Source: Nocardia testacea NBRC 100365 (GTDB taxonomy: Bacteria > Actinomycetota > Actinomycetes > Mycobacteriales > Mycobacteriaceae). Taken from it: DNA of 64,000 nt. The translations under genes and the position numbers were made by a program. How positions within the stretch are numbered: the stretch's first letter is position 1; every line of letters starts with the position of its first letter. Below, one piece after another: positions 8,936 to 19,154 of this stretch. The notes beneath the pieces are model-generated. The model was not told where the DNA came from. It was given only the letters and a program-made list of their open reading frames with translations, and did no database searches. The stretch covers positions 1-64,000 of the forward strand of contig NZ_BAGJ01000006.1 in NCBI RefSeq assembly GCF_000308775.1, given 5' to 3'.

Positions 8936-9808
8936 TCACCAACTTCGTCCGTGCCCGAGTAGATCGAGCAGGTACTTACCGTAACCGGAGCGGGTGAGCG
9001 GGTCGGCGAGCAGGCACAGTTGCTCGTCGTCGATGAAGCCCATCCGCCACGCGACCTCCTCGGGCACTCCGATCTTCAGGCCCTGCCGCTCCTCGATGGT
9101 GCGGACATAGTTGGCCGCGTCCAGCAGGGAGTCGAAGGTGCCGGTGTCCAGCCAGGCGGTACCACGGGCCAGTACATCGACACTGAGCTTGCCCGCTTCG
9201 AGATAGGCCCGGTTGATATCGCTGATCTCGTATTCGCCGCGGCCGGAGGGACGCAGTCCGCGCGCGATCTCCACCACGTTGTTGTCGTAGAAATACAGTC
9301 CCGGCACGGCATAGTTGGACCGGGGCACCTCGGGTTTCTCCTCGATGGAAATAGCCTTGCCGTCGGCGAATTCGACCACCCCGTAAGCGGTCGGGTCGGA
9401 GACCCGGTAGGCGAAGATGGCGCCACCGTCGACCTCGGCGAACCGGCTCAGGCTGGTGCCGAGGCCGGGGCCGTGGAAGATGTTGTCGCCCAGCACCAGT
9501 GCGGCCGGTTCGTCGCCGATATGGTCGGCGCCCAGCACGAACGCCCGGGCGAGGCCGTCGGGCACCGGCTGCACGACGTAGTCGATCGCGATGCCGAACT
9601 GACCGCCGTCTCCCAATAGGCGCCTGAAGGATTCGGCGTCCTCGGGTGTGGTGATCACCAGGATGTCCCGGATCCCGGCCAGCATGAGAGTGGACAGCGG
9701 GTAGTAGACCATCGGCTTGTCGTAGACCGGGACCAGCTGTTTGCTCACCCCGCGCGTGATCGGATGCAAACGCGACCCGGTGCCGCCCGCCAGAATGATT
9801 CCGCGCAT
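8936..9808 (-). CDS. rmlA: Glucose-1-phosphate thymidylyltransferase RmlA
   Basis: Catalyses dTTP plus glucose-1-phosphate to dTDP-glucose, the entry step to the rhamnose linker. The nucleotidyltransferase signature [20 protein letters not shown] opens the protein, followed by [54 protein letters not shown] and [15 protein letters not shown], all diagnostic of RmlA. The 290-residue length is normal with the ATG at 9808; the extra 48 codons upstream are not supported. First gene of the rmlA-rmlC unit. It is divergent from the ATP-grasp gene across a long intergenic region. Confidence 0.95.
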   Translation of the reverse strand: MRGIILAGGTGSRLHPITRGVSKQLVPVYDKPMVYYPLSTLMLAGIRDILVITTPEDAESFRRLLGDGGQFGIAIDYVVQPVPDGLARAFVLGADHIGDEPAALVLGDNIFHGPGLGTSLSRFAEVDGGAIFAYRVSDPTAYGVVEFADGKAISIEEKPEVPRSNYAVPGLYFYDNNVVEIARGLRPSGRGEYEISDINRAYLEAGKLSVDVLARGTAWLDTGTFDSLLDAANYVRTIEERQGLKIGVPEEVAWRMGFIDDEQLCLLADPLTRSGYGKYLLDLLGHGRSW

Positions 9809-10154
9809 GTTCGGTGAGTGTGCCAGCCCGCGCGAGTGCGGCTGCGTGCGGCGGTACTTCGGCACGCTGCCGAGTGGGGCGTGGCCCGGGCCGGGTCGGC
9901 GGACGAGCGGGCCGTTGCCGCGTACCGGGCCGGTCCGCAGCGCCTCCGGCACCGTTTGGTGTCGAACATTCCTGGGTACTCACGGACAATGAGGGCGATA
10001 CAGGGGTCCGATCCAGATCCGTCTCGATATTTTTGCTGAGGATTCGGTCGAGTATCCGCCCGAATTCCGTGCCGGTGCGGTTTTCCGTGCACGGCCGTGA
10101 TATTGCGCCCTCGCGATCTGATAGGTGCGAAATGTGATTGAGAGGGGAGAGGCT
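9809..10154. other. Divergent intergenic region, rmlA / ATP-grasp gene
   Basis: About 346 bases without a convincing gene. The half near the ATP-grasp gene (roughly 9990-10140) is visibly less GC-rich than its surroundings, which would suit a promoter for the accessory operon or mark the edge of an inserted segment. I see no strong palindrome or tandem repeat and cannot place -10/-35 boxes with confidence. Confidence 0.4.
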
Positions 10155-11400
10155 TTGTCGGTTCCGGCTGTGGACACGAGAAATCGAAACCCGGATAAGG
10201 GGTATGTAGCGCTTTTGGGTTGGAGTCTCAATGCGGTCGAGGCGGTGGATCGTTTCGACAGGCGTTACGTGGTGGTCGCCCCCGAGTGGGCGGAGGGATA
10301 CTGTGCCGAGCACGGGATACCCTATATCTCCTGGAATTTTGAAAGGCTCAACGAACGCTCGGTCGAGATCGCCGAGACCTTACGTGACATGGGTGTCGAC
10401 GTCGCCATCCCGATCTTCGAGGAAACCGTCGAATGGGCGGGGGCCATAAACTCGGTTCTGATGAACAACCCGCGGCTCTTCGGGCAGGCCATGCTGCTGC
10501 GGGACAAGGCGCTGATGAAACGGCGCGCACAGCTCGGCGGGATCCGGGTGGGAATATTCGAGGAAGCACACGAGCGCGAGGACGTGATCCGTTTCCTGAA
10601 AGGTCAACCAGACGTTGCTGAAACTCGACGGCGATCCCAACGACCCGATCCACATCAAGGCGTTCGACAAGGCCGGTTGCCTCGGTCACCGGGTCATACG
10701 GACGCCCGACGAGATCGAGACCATCCCGGACGACGACTTTCCGGTGCTCATGGAGTCCCACCTCGACGGCTGGGAGTTCGCGGTCGAAGCCTGGATCCAC
10801 GACGGCAAGATTCGATTCCTGAATATTTCGGAATATGTGACACTGGGCTACTCCGTTTTCGTTCCGGCGACTCCTGAACTGGAAAAGTACCGGCCGGAGA
10901 TAACCCGTCAGGTGGAACGGCTGATCAAAACATTCGATATCGAATTCGGCTTCGTCCACCCCGAGTATTTCGTGACCAGCGACGGCGAGATGTACTTCGG
11001 TGAGGTCGCCTACCGGCCGCCCGGATTCAAAGTGTTCGAGCTGCTGGAACGGGCGTACGGATTCAACGCCTACCACGGGTTGGTGCTCGCGTTCGACCCC
11101 AAGACGACGGAAGAGGAGATAACAGAATTCTTCCCGCAGGAGGTGGTGGACGCCAAGGGGCATGCGGGAACCTTCGGGGTCTACCCGCGCCGCCGGGTGG
11201 TCAGCCGATTGTCCTTGCCGGAGGAGACCGAAGATCACGAATATTTCGAATCACATGAGCTCACCGCTCCGTTGACCGAAAAAGTGATGAAGCGGACGGC
11301 GTTCGGAAACCATTGGGGTCTCCTGTACTTCTTCGGAGAGGACCCGTACACTCTCCGGGACCTGTTGAAAAGGCAGGAAGAGCTCGATTTCTATATTTGA
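10155..11400 (+). pseudogene. ATP-grasp ligase gene with an apparent +1 frameshift
   Basis: Two overlapping frames make one ATP-grasp protein of about 414 residues. The first (TTG 10155, preceded by AGGGGAGA) covers the N-terminal Rossmann-like part from GYVALLGWSLNAVEA to VIRFLK. The second supplies TLLKLDGDPNDPIHIKAF, MESHLDGWEFAVEAW, the metal/ATP motif HPEYFVTSDGEMYFGEVAYRPPG and ends ELDFYI. Dropping one base in the AAAGG run near 10599-10603 joins them as LKVNQTLLKLDG. Both halves look selected, so the choices are a base-calling error, a recent mutation or, less likely, programmed frameshifting. The enzyme would couple a carboxylate to an amine or similar nucleophile using ATP; the substrate is unknown. 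The next gene begins 40 bases later and is probably co-transcribed. Confidence 0.7.
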
Positions 11401-11439
11401 TCCGTTGTCGGCAACGGGTTCGTCGGGGAGGTTCGGCGA

Positions 11440-13422
11440 TTGAGTCCACTCAGCAGCGGCGATGAGTCCATGGACAGGCATCTGGCCCGATTGGACGACG
11501 CCATCCAGGCACTTGCGGATGCCGGTGATTTCGGTAAGCAGATCAAGTTGTCGCGAGTATTCGGCGCGCTGCGCCGAGTACTGCTGCTGCCCGGAGGCTG
11601 CGCGGCGGTGCGTTCGCGTGCGGTGCGGCTGGACACCGCCGGACTGTTCCTCGGTACCGACTGGGCGCGCCCGCAGATCCTCATCCCGTCGCTGAGCAGC
11701 GGCTCGCTGCGCAGCGCCAATCCGGACACCGTCGTCCTCGAGACGGTGAGCAATCTGCGGATGCTGGAGATCGCCAAGGGTGTCTACGTGCATCCGCTGA
11801 TTTCCGCGGAGCAGGCCCACCATCATGTCTCGCAGGTGCTCGCCATCAACCTGTCGCTGCTGTTCACCCCCCCGTCCGAGGCCGAGCGGACACAGCAGGG
11901 GCGGATGGCCCAGGTGTCGCGGGAGTTGCTGCGGCACCTGGTGGAAGAGGTGGGCTACGAGAAGGTCCTCGAGAACCTGGTCGACGAGATCTGGCGGATC
12001 CTGAGGCAGCGTCCGATCCAGGTCGACTCGGTGAAGCGGATGATCACCCAGATAGCGGTGGCCCGTAGTAATCCGGATATCGACCTGGGTGCGGGCGGGC
12101 TGGGCGCGGACCGGCTGATCAGCAGTCTGTACGGCACCACCGACTCCTGCCGTGAGGATCCGGGGGTCGAGGTGTACCGCACCCGGCTGGAGACCATGGA
12201 CGACAGCGCGCTGCAGTACGAGACAGCGGGTTTCGCGCGCTCGATGCACGATACGGGCCTGGTGTCGCCCTACCACGCGGTGCTGCTGCGTTTCCTGCTG
12301 GGCAAGGGCGAGTATCTGCTGAGCGAGGCGCTGGGGTTGTCCAGTACCGGACGTGAATGCCTGCTCTGCTACCACGAACTGGTGCGGCGGCTGATCGACG
12401 AGGCCGTGCACGTCGAGACGGCGCAGTGTATCTACGGGCTGGCGCTGATGCTCGAACGCGGCATCCTGTACCAGCCGCCGGTCGCCCCAGCCCTGTGGCG
12501 GCAGCTGGCACTGCAACTGTCGGCCCATTCCCAGCAGCGCCTGACGCAGGCCTTCGGTCCGGATCCGTCCCCCCGGGTCCGGTTGCTGGCGGGCATGCTG
12601 TCGGTGCTGGGGCTGCCACTCGGGATCGGCCAGGGCGACAATCCGACCTGCCAGTCCGCGCGGGCGCTGTCCATGTGGGCCTACAACGACCCCGACTATC
12701 TGCTGCAGACACTGGCCTGGGCCGCGCGCGACGACGAGGTCGTCATGCATTTCGAGGGCGAGCAGATCTCATCCCGCGGCAGCGCCGGCGGGGTCGCCAC
12801 CGAGCTACCGGTGGACCTGGACCCGGTATCGCTGCTGGTCGTGCCCCATCTGGACCGGATCTACGCGGAAATGGGACGGCGTTGCGCGGACCGGGAGGGC
12901 GATCCGCACCGCTGGATCAACCCGGAGTTCCACGGATGGTGGTCCGGCCGGGGCTTCCGGATCAATGTCGACGTGGCGACGGGCAACCTGACCGATCTGG
13001 ACGAGTTCCTGCGGCATTTCTACGCGAGTTACCACCCGTTCCACAATGGCAATCAACCGCTGATCCACCCCCAGCCGGCCGGTATCGCGGTGACCGACAG
13101 CGCTGCCCGATTCGTCGGCTGGCACGCGATCACGGTGCTGCGGGTGGCGCTGGACCCCCAGGAACGGATGCGGGTCTATTTCTACAACCCGAACAACGAC
13201 AGCGGGCAGGACTGGGGAGACGGCGTGGTGGTCGGCACCGCCGGGCACGGCGAACGGTTCGGGGAGGCATCGCTGCCGTTCGAACAGTTCGCCTCGCGCC
13301 TCTACATCTTCCATTTCGATCCGCTGGAGCCCGGCGAGCTGGCCTCGGTGGACCGGGAAGAACTGGACCGGGTGGTGGGCTATGTCCACCGCAGCTGGGG
13401 CGCCGACCGGTTGCCCGCCTGA
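11440..13422 (+). CDS. Large protein with a C-terminal Cys-His-Asn putative peptidase domain
   Basis: A 660-residue protein I do not recognise as a named family. Residues 1-390 are helical and contain HHHV (127-130) and many Arg/Leu-rich helices. The last 260 residues show what could be a papain-like triad: GDNPTCQSARALSMW with Cys404, FVGWHAITVL with His562 and FYNPNNDSG with Asn583, in the order and spacing of C39/C58-like or transglutaminase-type enzymes. There is no signal peptide or membrane helix. The TTG start at 11440 is chosen because GGGGAGG lies seven bases upstream; an ATG at 11470 lacks such a site. It follows the ATP-grasp gene closely. I infer a two-gene module, perhaps ligating and cleaving an amide or peptide, but this is conjecture. 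Confidence 0.75.
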   Translation: MSPLSSGDESMDRHLARLDDAIQALADAGDFGKQIKLSRVFGALRRVLLLPGGCAAVRSRAVRLDTAGLFLGTDWARPQILIPSLSSGSLRSANPDTVVLETVSNLRMLEIAKGVYVHPLISAEQAHHHVSQVLAINLSLLFTPPSEAERTQQGRMAQVSRELLRHLVEEVGYEKVLENLVDEIWRILRQRPIQVDSVKRMITQIAVARSNPDIDLGAGGLGADRLISSLYGTTDSCREDPGVEVYRTRLETMDDSALQYETAGFARSMHDTGLVSPYHAVLLRFLLGKGEYLLSEALGLSSTGRECLLCYHELVRRLIDEAVHVETAQCIYGLALMLERGILYQPPVAPALWRQLALQLSAHSQQRLTQAFGPDPSPRVRLLAGMLSVLGLPLGIGQGDNPTCQSARALSMWAYNDPDYLLQTLAWAARDDEVVMHFEGEQISSRGSAGGVATELPVDLDPVSLLVVPHLDRIYAEMGRRCADREGDPHRWINPEFHGWWSGRGFRINVDVATGNLTDLDEFLRHFYASYHPFHNGNQPLIHPQPAGIAVTDSAARFVGWHAITVLRVALDPQERMRVYFYNPNNDSGQDWGDGVVVGTAGHGERFGEASLPFEQFASRLYIFHFDPLEPGELASVDREELDRVVGYVHRSWGADRLPA

Positions 13423-13426
13423 CCGC

Positions 13427-14248
13427 TCAGTCCCGGTACCGGGCGACCAGTTCCGCGAGTTCGTCCAGGTCTCGCAGGGAATCCGCTTCCGGTTGGGTTT
13501 CCAGTTTGAGGGTCACCCGTTCCACTCCGGCTTCGGCGTAGGCGTCCAGCACCGCCGGGTCCGCGGGGGCCGGGGTGACCGTGACCGGAAGTCCGCTCGC
13601 GCCGAATTCCGCCAGCTGCGCCCGGACCGCGGCGGGATCGGAGACACCGTTGGGTATCCAGCCCACCCCGTGCCGGAGCGCGCGCCGCGCCGCGGCCTCG
13701 CCGCCCCCGATGAAAATGGGCGGATGCGGCTGCCGGTGTGGTTTCGGCCAGGCGAAGATCGGGTCGAAATCGATGAATTTCCCGTGGTATTCGGCGAGTT
13801 CCTCGGTCCAGATCGCGACGATGGCCTCGAGTTGTTCGTCCAGCAGGGCGCCCCGGGTGCGCGGATCGGTACCGTGGTCGGCCATCTCCTCGCGGTTCCA
13901 GCCGACGCCCACGCCGAAGACCACCCGGCCGCCGGAGATCCGGTCGAGGGTGGCGACCTCCTTCGCCGTGTGGATGACATCGCGCTGGATGAGCAGCGTG
14001 ACACCGGTCCCCAGGACGAGCCGGTCGGTGACCGCCGCGATCGCGCCGAGTGCGACGAAGGGATCGAGGGTGCGGAAATAGACCCGGGGGAGTTCGCCCC
14101 CGCCGGGGTACGGGGACTCCCGGCTCGCCGGGATATGCGAGTGCTCGGCGAGGAACAGCGATTCGAAACCGCGTTCCTCGAGTGCCGGCCCGAGCACGGT
14201 CCCGCTGATTCCCTCGTCGGTCAGGAAGGTGTTGACGCCGATCTTCAT
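13427..14248 (-). CDS. LLM-class F420-dependent oxidoreductase
   Basis: A luciferase-like TIM-barrel enzyme of 273 residues. The N-terminus MKIGVNTFLTDEG, the family block ESLFLAEHSHIP, the cofactor segment LGTGVTLLIQRDVIHTAKEVATLDRISGGR and VGWNREEMADHG are all characteristic of F420-using members, which abound in mycobacteria and nocardiae. The substrate cannot be read from the sequence. The ATG at 14248 matches family starts; the 16 codons upstream do not. It converges on the putative peptidase gene, with stops only a few bases apart, so it is not part of that operon. Confidence 0.88.
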   Translation of the reverse strand: MKIGVNTFLTDEGISGTVLGPALEERGFESLFLAEHSHIPASRESPYPGGGELPRVYFRTLDPFVALGAIAAVTDRLVLGTGVTLLIQRDVIHTAKEVATLDRISGGRVVFGVGVGWNREEMADHGTDPRTRGALLDEQLEAIVAIWTEELAEYHGKFIDFDPIFAWPKPHRQPHPPIFIGGGEAAARRALRHGVGWIPNGVSDPAAVRAQLAEFGASGLPVTVTPAPADPAVLDAYAEAGVERVTLKLETQPEADSLRDLDELAELVARYRD

Positions 14249-14319
14249 GACAGACCGAACGCCGTGCCCACCCACGAATATTTCGCGGGCGGGCACGGCG
14301 CCGGAGATCTACCGGTGGA

Positions 14320-15039
14320 CTACCGGGCCGGGACCGAGCCGTTCGGCGGGAACGGCTCGTTGATGGTGGTGACGTACTGGATCACCGCGCCGATGATCAC
14401 CGGGGCGGTGACGAATAGCTGGCCGGCCACCGTGCCGAGGGCGCCGATCGCGATGATGCCGCCGAGGCAGCCGACCACCGCGGCCGGGACGAACGGTCCG
14501 AAGAGCCCGACGATGGTCGCCGCGGCCACGGTCGCGCCGGCGATGCCGCCGAGCACACAGCCGACTGCGGCGCCGCCCAGGCCGCCGACCGCGGTGCCGA
14601 CCGCCGCTCCGGTGGCGATGGTGTCCTTGAGCCGGGTGAAGGCGGCGACCTCCCGGTCGTAGGGGGTTTTCCACGGCGCTGTTTCCTGATGCGGCAGCGC
14701 GGCCGGTCGATATACGGCCCGGTCCGGGTCGAGTTGCGGGGTGAGCGTGGCGGTGTGGCCGGAAATCGCCGCCGCGATCGGGAACTCGAAATCGTCCAGC
14801 CGGAATTTCAGCGGTGTGCCGGCCACCACGGTGCCGTCCGCGGACTTGATCTTGAAGGTACCGTCCTCGACCACCATGGACCCCGAGTCGGTGGTGATGA
14901 CGGACCGGCCGTCCACGACCTCGGCGGTGAAGCCGACCGGATCCGTCCGGTCGGTGGGCGCGGCGTGGGCGCTGCCGGATGCGATACCGAGCGCGGCGAT
15001 GAGCAGCGCCGACATCGTGGTCAAACTCCTGACGAGCAT
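14320..15039 (-). CDS. Secreted or surface protein with a glycine-zipper-like hydrophobic end
   Basis: A signal peptide spans about residues 1-27 (MLVRSLTTMSALLIAALG..., Ala-x-Ala cleavage near SAHAAPT). A beta-rich segment of about 90 residues follows, with FTAEVVDGRSVITTDSGSM. The C-terminal half is a long Gly/Ala-rich hydrophobic stretch with VGTAVGGLGGAAVG and VLGGIAGATVAAA, resembling glycine-zipper membrane-inserting segments. It fits small actinobacterial exported proteins of unknown role. The ATG at 15039 is preceded by GAGGTG. It is alone in its orientation, upstream of the F420 oxidoreductase gene, with which it could share a transcript. Confidence 0.75.
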   Translation of the reverse strand: MLVRSLTTMSALLIAALGIASGSAHAAPTDRTDPVGFTAEVVDGRSVITTDSGSMVVEDGTFKIKSADGTVVAGTPLKFRLDDFEFPIAAAISGHTATLTPQLDPDRAVYRPAALPHQETAPWKTPYDREVAAFTRLKDTIATGAAVGTAVGGLGGAAVGCVLGGIAGATVAAATIVGLFGPFVPAAVVGCLGGIIAIGALGTVAGQLFVTAPVIIGAVIQYVTTINEPFPPNGSVPAR

Positions 15040-15333
15040 GTGTGTATTCACCTCATATTGGAGTGCGGGCACAGATTCGTGTCGATCGAACGGAAGCGGC
15101 CGCCCGATGGAGCCCGGCCGAATCCAGACAAAAAGGTTATAGGCCCGGTACCGGACTCCGGCCCACGGGGGTCACGAAAAATGCTCGTCTGCTTGGCGTT
15201 TCGTAAAATCTTGTGTTCCGGATCGGCCCGCGTTGCCGCTCGCGTCCCGGCCGGCGCGAAAATCGGCTGCGGGCGCGCCACCCGCCCGCAGCCGCCTCAC
15301 CTGTCGCTGCCCGGCCCGGTGACCAGGACGTAG

Positions 15334-16350
<1,017 letters not shown>

Positions 16351-16355
16351 TGACA

Positions 16356-16387
16356 ACGCCCGGCCCGCCGTAGCGCGGACCGGGCGT
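16356..16387. terminator. Hairpin between convergent rmlB and GT-C gene
   Basis: Perfect eight-base arms ACGCCCGG / CCGGGCGT around a 16-base loop, located within 10 bases of the rmlB stop and 17 bases from the stop of the opposing gene; a likely bidirectional terminator. Confidence 0.6.
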
Positions 16388-16404
16388 ATCCGGTGCGATT
16401 GCGG

Positions 16405-17925
16405 TCAGGCCCAGACGTAGATGTGGTACTTCGCCACCGAGGCGATCAGGGCGATCAGCGCCGCGACGACGATGGTCACCGCGGCGTAGCGGCCGGGTGC
16501 GCGGTCGCCGGGGCCGCGGAGCCGGAAGGGCATCCAGCGCAGCAGCACCGCGAACGACACGATGGCCAGCGGCACGAAGTAGCGCCCCTGAACACCGTCG
16601 ATGATGTAGTAGCCCACCGGAGTGAAGGACATGTAGAGGGTCACGTAGATCATCGCGACACTGGCCGCCATGGTCAGCGCCACCACCAGCGTGCGCCGGA
16701 AATCCGGGCGGTCGAAGCGTTCCGCCATCCCCACGCTCACCGCGAAGGCCAGCAGGCAGGCCACGATCGCGGTGGCCGGCACGTTGATATAGGCGAAACC
16801 GAGTTCCCCGAAGAATTCGGGGAACCACTCCTGGTCACGCCGCAGAATGCTCTCCCAGAAGGTCCGCAGGAAACCGAACGGGTCGGTGATGATGCCCATC
16901 AACTGCTCGCCGGTGTCCACGGTGTACCACTGGTGCGGAGGCCGCATCAGGCTGGTGCCCTCGCCCGTGGGTGCGGCGATCTTCATCCACACCGCGAACC
17001 CGATCGCGCCGAGCGCCGCGCACACCCAGGTGAGCCACCGGCGCCAACCGGTCAGACCCATCCGCTCGGCCGGGATCAGCACCACCAGCATGGCCAGCAG
17101 CACATAGGTGGGTTTGCACAGCGGCAGCGCGATCGCGGTACCCAGCACCGCGGCGGTTTCCACCCGGCTCAGCCGGTCCCCGAGGAACAGGCCCTTCACC
17201 AGCAGCGCCGAGACCAGGACGGCCAGGGCGTTGGTGAGGGTGTCGGCGGTGACCGTTCCGGCCTGGAACACCGCGATGGGCAGGACGGCCACGGTGAAGG
17301 CCAGCCACTGGATGCGGTGCCCCCGCAACGCCCACAGGGCGAAGCCGACCACGAGCAGGTAGGCGGCCAGCCCGGACAACCGGGTGAGGCGCACCATGGT
17401 GCCGGCGTCGGCGTCGATCAGTTCGGCGAGTCCGATACCGATCGCATTGGGCACGTAGGGGACCGCTGAGTAGGCGGCGGTGTTGGTGAACCAGATGATC
17501 TGGCGCTCGTCGGTGACCGGAGCGTCGCCCAGTCGCTGGTAGGCGGCGGGATCGGCCACATCGGGATACGGTTCGCCCGGGTTGTGGGTGTAGTCGTCGA
17601 TGGCGTAACCCATCAGCGCTTCGATCGCCGCCGGCACCTCGCCGCCGTAGGCGACGCCGCGGTCGTCCTCGATCCGGGTGGGGTTCAGGCCGCCGTGGGC
17701 CACCTGGTAGGCGCGCCCGAACTGGGTGATTTCGTCGTGGCCCCAGAACGGCGGGCTCATCACCGCGAACACGAGACCGAATATCCCGGCCAGGAGAGTG
17801 AACGCGACGGTCGCCGGGCCCACCCGGCGCAGCAGGACCTCCCCGGCACGCCGGGGGCCGGCCAGGAAGGAACGACCCGCGGCCTGCTTCGCTTCGGCAG
17901 GGCGGGTCTCGGTCTCGGCGGTCAA
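16405..17925 (-). CDS. Polytopic DUF2142-type membrane protein, putative GT-C glycosyltransferase
   Basis: A 506-residue protein with around 11-12 hydrophobic helices. After the first helix comes SPPFWGHDEITQFGRAYQVAHGG, with the acidic pair in the first periplasmic loop seen in GT-C enzymes and DUF2142 proteins. Such enzymes move sugars from polyprenyl-phosphate donors to an acceptor outside the membrane. Its ATG overlaps the stop of the upstream GT2 gene in ATGA, so the two are coupled. With that GT2 and the neighbouring GtrA protein it forms what looks like a three-part GtrA/GtrB/Gtr-type glycan-decorating system. Donor sugar and acceptor are unknown. Confidence 0.78.
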   Translation of the reverse strand: MTAETETRPAEAKQAAGRSFLAGPRRAGEVLLRRVGPATVAFTLLAGIFGLVFAVMSPPFWGHDEITQFGRAYQVAHGGLNPTRIEDDRGVAYGGEVPAAIEALMGYAIDDYTHNPGEPYPDVADPAAYQRLGDAPVTDERQIIWFTNTAAYSAVPYVPNAIGIGLAELIDADAGTMVRLTRLSGLAAYLLVVGFALWALRGHRIQWLAFTVAVLPIAVFQAGTVTADTLTNALAVLVSALLVKGLFLGDRLSRVETAAVLGTAIALPLCKPTYVLLAMLVVLIPAERMGLTGWRRWLTWVCAALGAIGFAVWMKIAAPTGEGTSLMRPPHQWYTVDTGEQLMGIITDPFGFLRTFWESILRRDQEWFPEFFGELGFAYINVPATAIVACLLAFAVSVGMAERFDRPDFRRTLVVALTMAASVAMIYVTLYMSFTPVGYYIIDGVQGRYFVPLAIVSFAVLLRWMPFRLRGPGDRAPGRYAAVTIVVAALIALIASVAKYHIYVWA

Positions 17926-19052
17926 CGGAGGTCCCCGGCCACCTGGTCACTGTGTTGTCCGGGCGTGAGCGAGGCCCCTGCGCGGTCACGCTTCACCACC
18001 GCCTCCGGGCCCGACTCGGGGCCGGCGCCGGTTGCGGCCGCGAGGCCCGCGCCGGGAGCCTCGTAGCGGAGATAGATCAGCCGTGCCGCCTCATGCCGGG
18101 AACGGCGGATACCGTCCAGGATCAGACCGGCGGTCCAGGCCAGGAAACCGACCAGCAGCAGGGTGCAGGCCAGGAACAGGGTCGGGAAACGGGGCACGGT
18201 ATGGGTGTCGTAGTACTCGATGATGATCGGGACGGTCAGCACCACCGAGATCAGCCAGCTCACGGTACCGAGCAGGCCGTAGAAGGCGACCGGGCGTTCG
18301 TGCCTGGCCAGTCCGACGATCAGAGCCAGGATCTTGAAACCGTCGTGGTAGGTGCGCAGTTTGCTCTCACTGCCGGCGGGCCGGTCCCGGAAACCCACAG
18401 GTACCGCGGTCTGCGGAACCCGCAGGTGCAGTGAGTGCACGGTGAGCTCGGTCTCGATCTCGAATTCCCGGGAGACGGCGGGGAAACTCTTCACGAAGCG
18501 CCGGGAGAAGACCCGGAAGCCGCTGAGCATATCCTCGACGTTCTCGCCGAAAACCTTGCCCACCACACCGTTGAGAACTTTGTTCCCGGTTTCGTGGCCC
18601 GCCCGGTAGGCCGATCCGCTCTCGTCCTGTTTCCGGACGCCGAGGACGTGGTCGTACGGGCCCGACAGCAGCGTTTCGATCATCGCCGGCGCCGCGGACG
18701 CCTCGTAGGTGTCGTCGCCGTCGATCATGAGATAGATATCGGCCTCGATATCGGCGAAAGCGCGGCGCACCACATTGCCCTTGCCCTTGGCCCGCTCCGC
18801 GCGCACGATCGCGCCGGCGGCCCGGGCCTTCTCGGCGGTGGCGTCGGTGCTCAGATTGTCGTACACGTAGACGACAATTCCGGGCACCGCGGCCTTGAGG
18901 TCTGTGACGACCTTGGCGACCGACGCCTCTTCGTTGTGACACGGGACAACGGCGGCAATGCGCAGTTCGTCGGTGGATTCCACCTGGTCAAATCCTCGAA
19001 ATCGACGGATACGGGAACACCGGGAGAGTACCGGGTCTGTGACATTGGGCAT
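17922..19052 (-). CDS. GT2 glycosyltransferase, polyprenyl-phosphate sugar synthase type
   Basis: GT-A fold with AAVVPCHNEEASVAKVV, the diphosphate-binding LMIDGDDTYEA (DxD) and MLSGFRVFSRRFVKSFP, then two C-terminal membrane helices around 265-290 and 300-325. This is the layout of GtrB/DPM-like enzymes that load a sugar on polyprenyl phosphate. The last 35 or so residues (SGPEAVVKRDRAGASLTPGQHS) are a translated copy of the family A repeat, so the native C-terminus was probably shorter. The ATG at 19052 is itself the terminal ATG of another family A copy; a GTG at 18983 is an alternative start. It overlaps the GT-C gene and lies near a divergent GtrA gene. Confidence 0.82.
   Translation of the reverse strand: MPNVTDPVLSRCSRIRRFRGFDQVESTDELRIAAVVPCHNEEASVAKVVTDLKAAVPGIVVYVYDNLSTDATAEKARAAGAIVRAERAKGKGNVVRRAFADIEADIYLMIDGDDTYEASAAPAMIETLLSGPYDHVLGVRKQDESGSAYRAGHETGNKVLNGVVGKVFGENVEDMLSGFRVFSRRFVKSFPAVSREFEIETELTVHSLHLRVPQTAVPVGFRDRPAGSESKLRTYHDGFKILALIVGLARHERPVAFYGLLGTVSWLISVVLTVPIIIEYYDTHTVPRFPTLFLACTLLLVGFLAWTAGLILDGIRRSRHEAARLIYLRYEAPGAGLAAATGAGPESGPEAVVKRDRAGASLTPGQHSDQVAGDLR
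17947..18019 (+). repeat. Family A repeat, copy inside the 3' end of the GT2 gene
   Basis: About 73 bp containing GAGGCCCCTGCGCGGTCACG and CACCGCCTCCGGGCCCGAC, closely similar to the copies at 19041, 19749, 25103 and 59287. On the minus strand it is read in frame as SGPEAVVKRDRAGASLTPG. Confidence 0.75.
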
Positions 19053-19115
19053 GATCGAGGGCCCTGCGTGGTGACGCTGCGCTACCGCCTCCGGGCCTGA
19101 CCGCTCATGCCGTGC
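19041..19115 (+). repeat. Family A repeat between the GT2 and GtrA genes
   Basis: Contains GAGGGCCCTGCGTGGTGACG and CTACCGCCTCCGGGCC, ending CGCTCATGCCGTG. On the minus strand its open frame (SGPEAVAQRHHAGPSIM) runs directly into the ATG at 19052 of the GT2 gene, so the repeat provides the apparent start codon. Confidence 0.75.
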
Positions 19116-19154
19116 CCCAGAGGATGGCTCAGGTCACTGCGGTACCGTCGGCGC

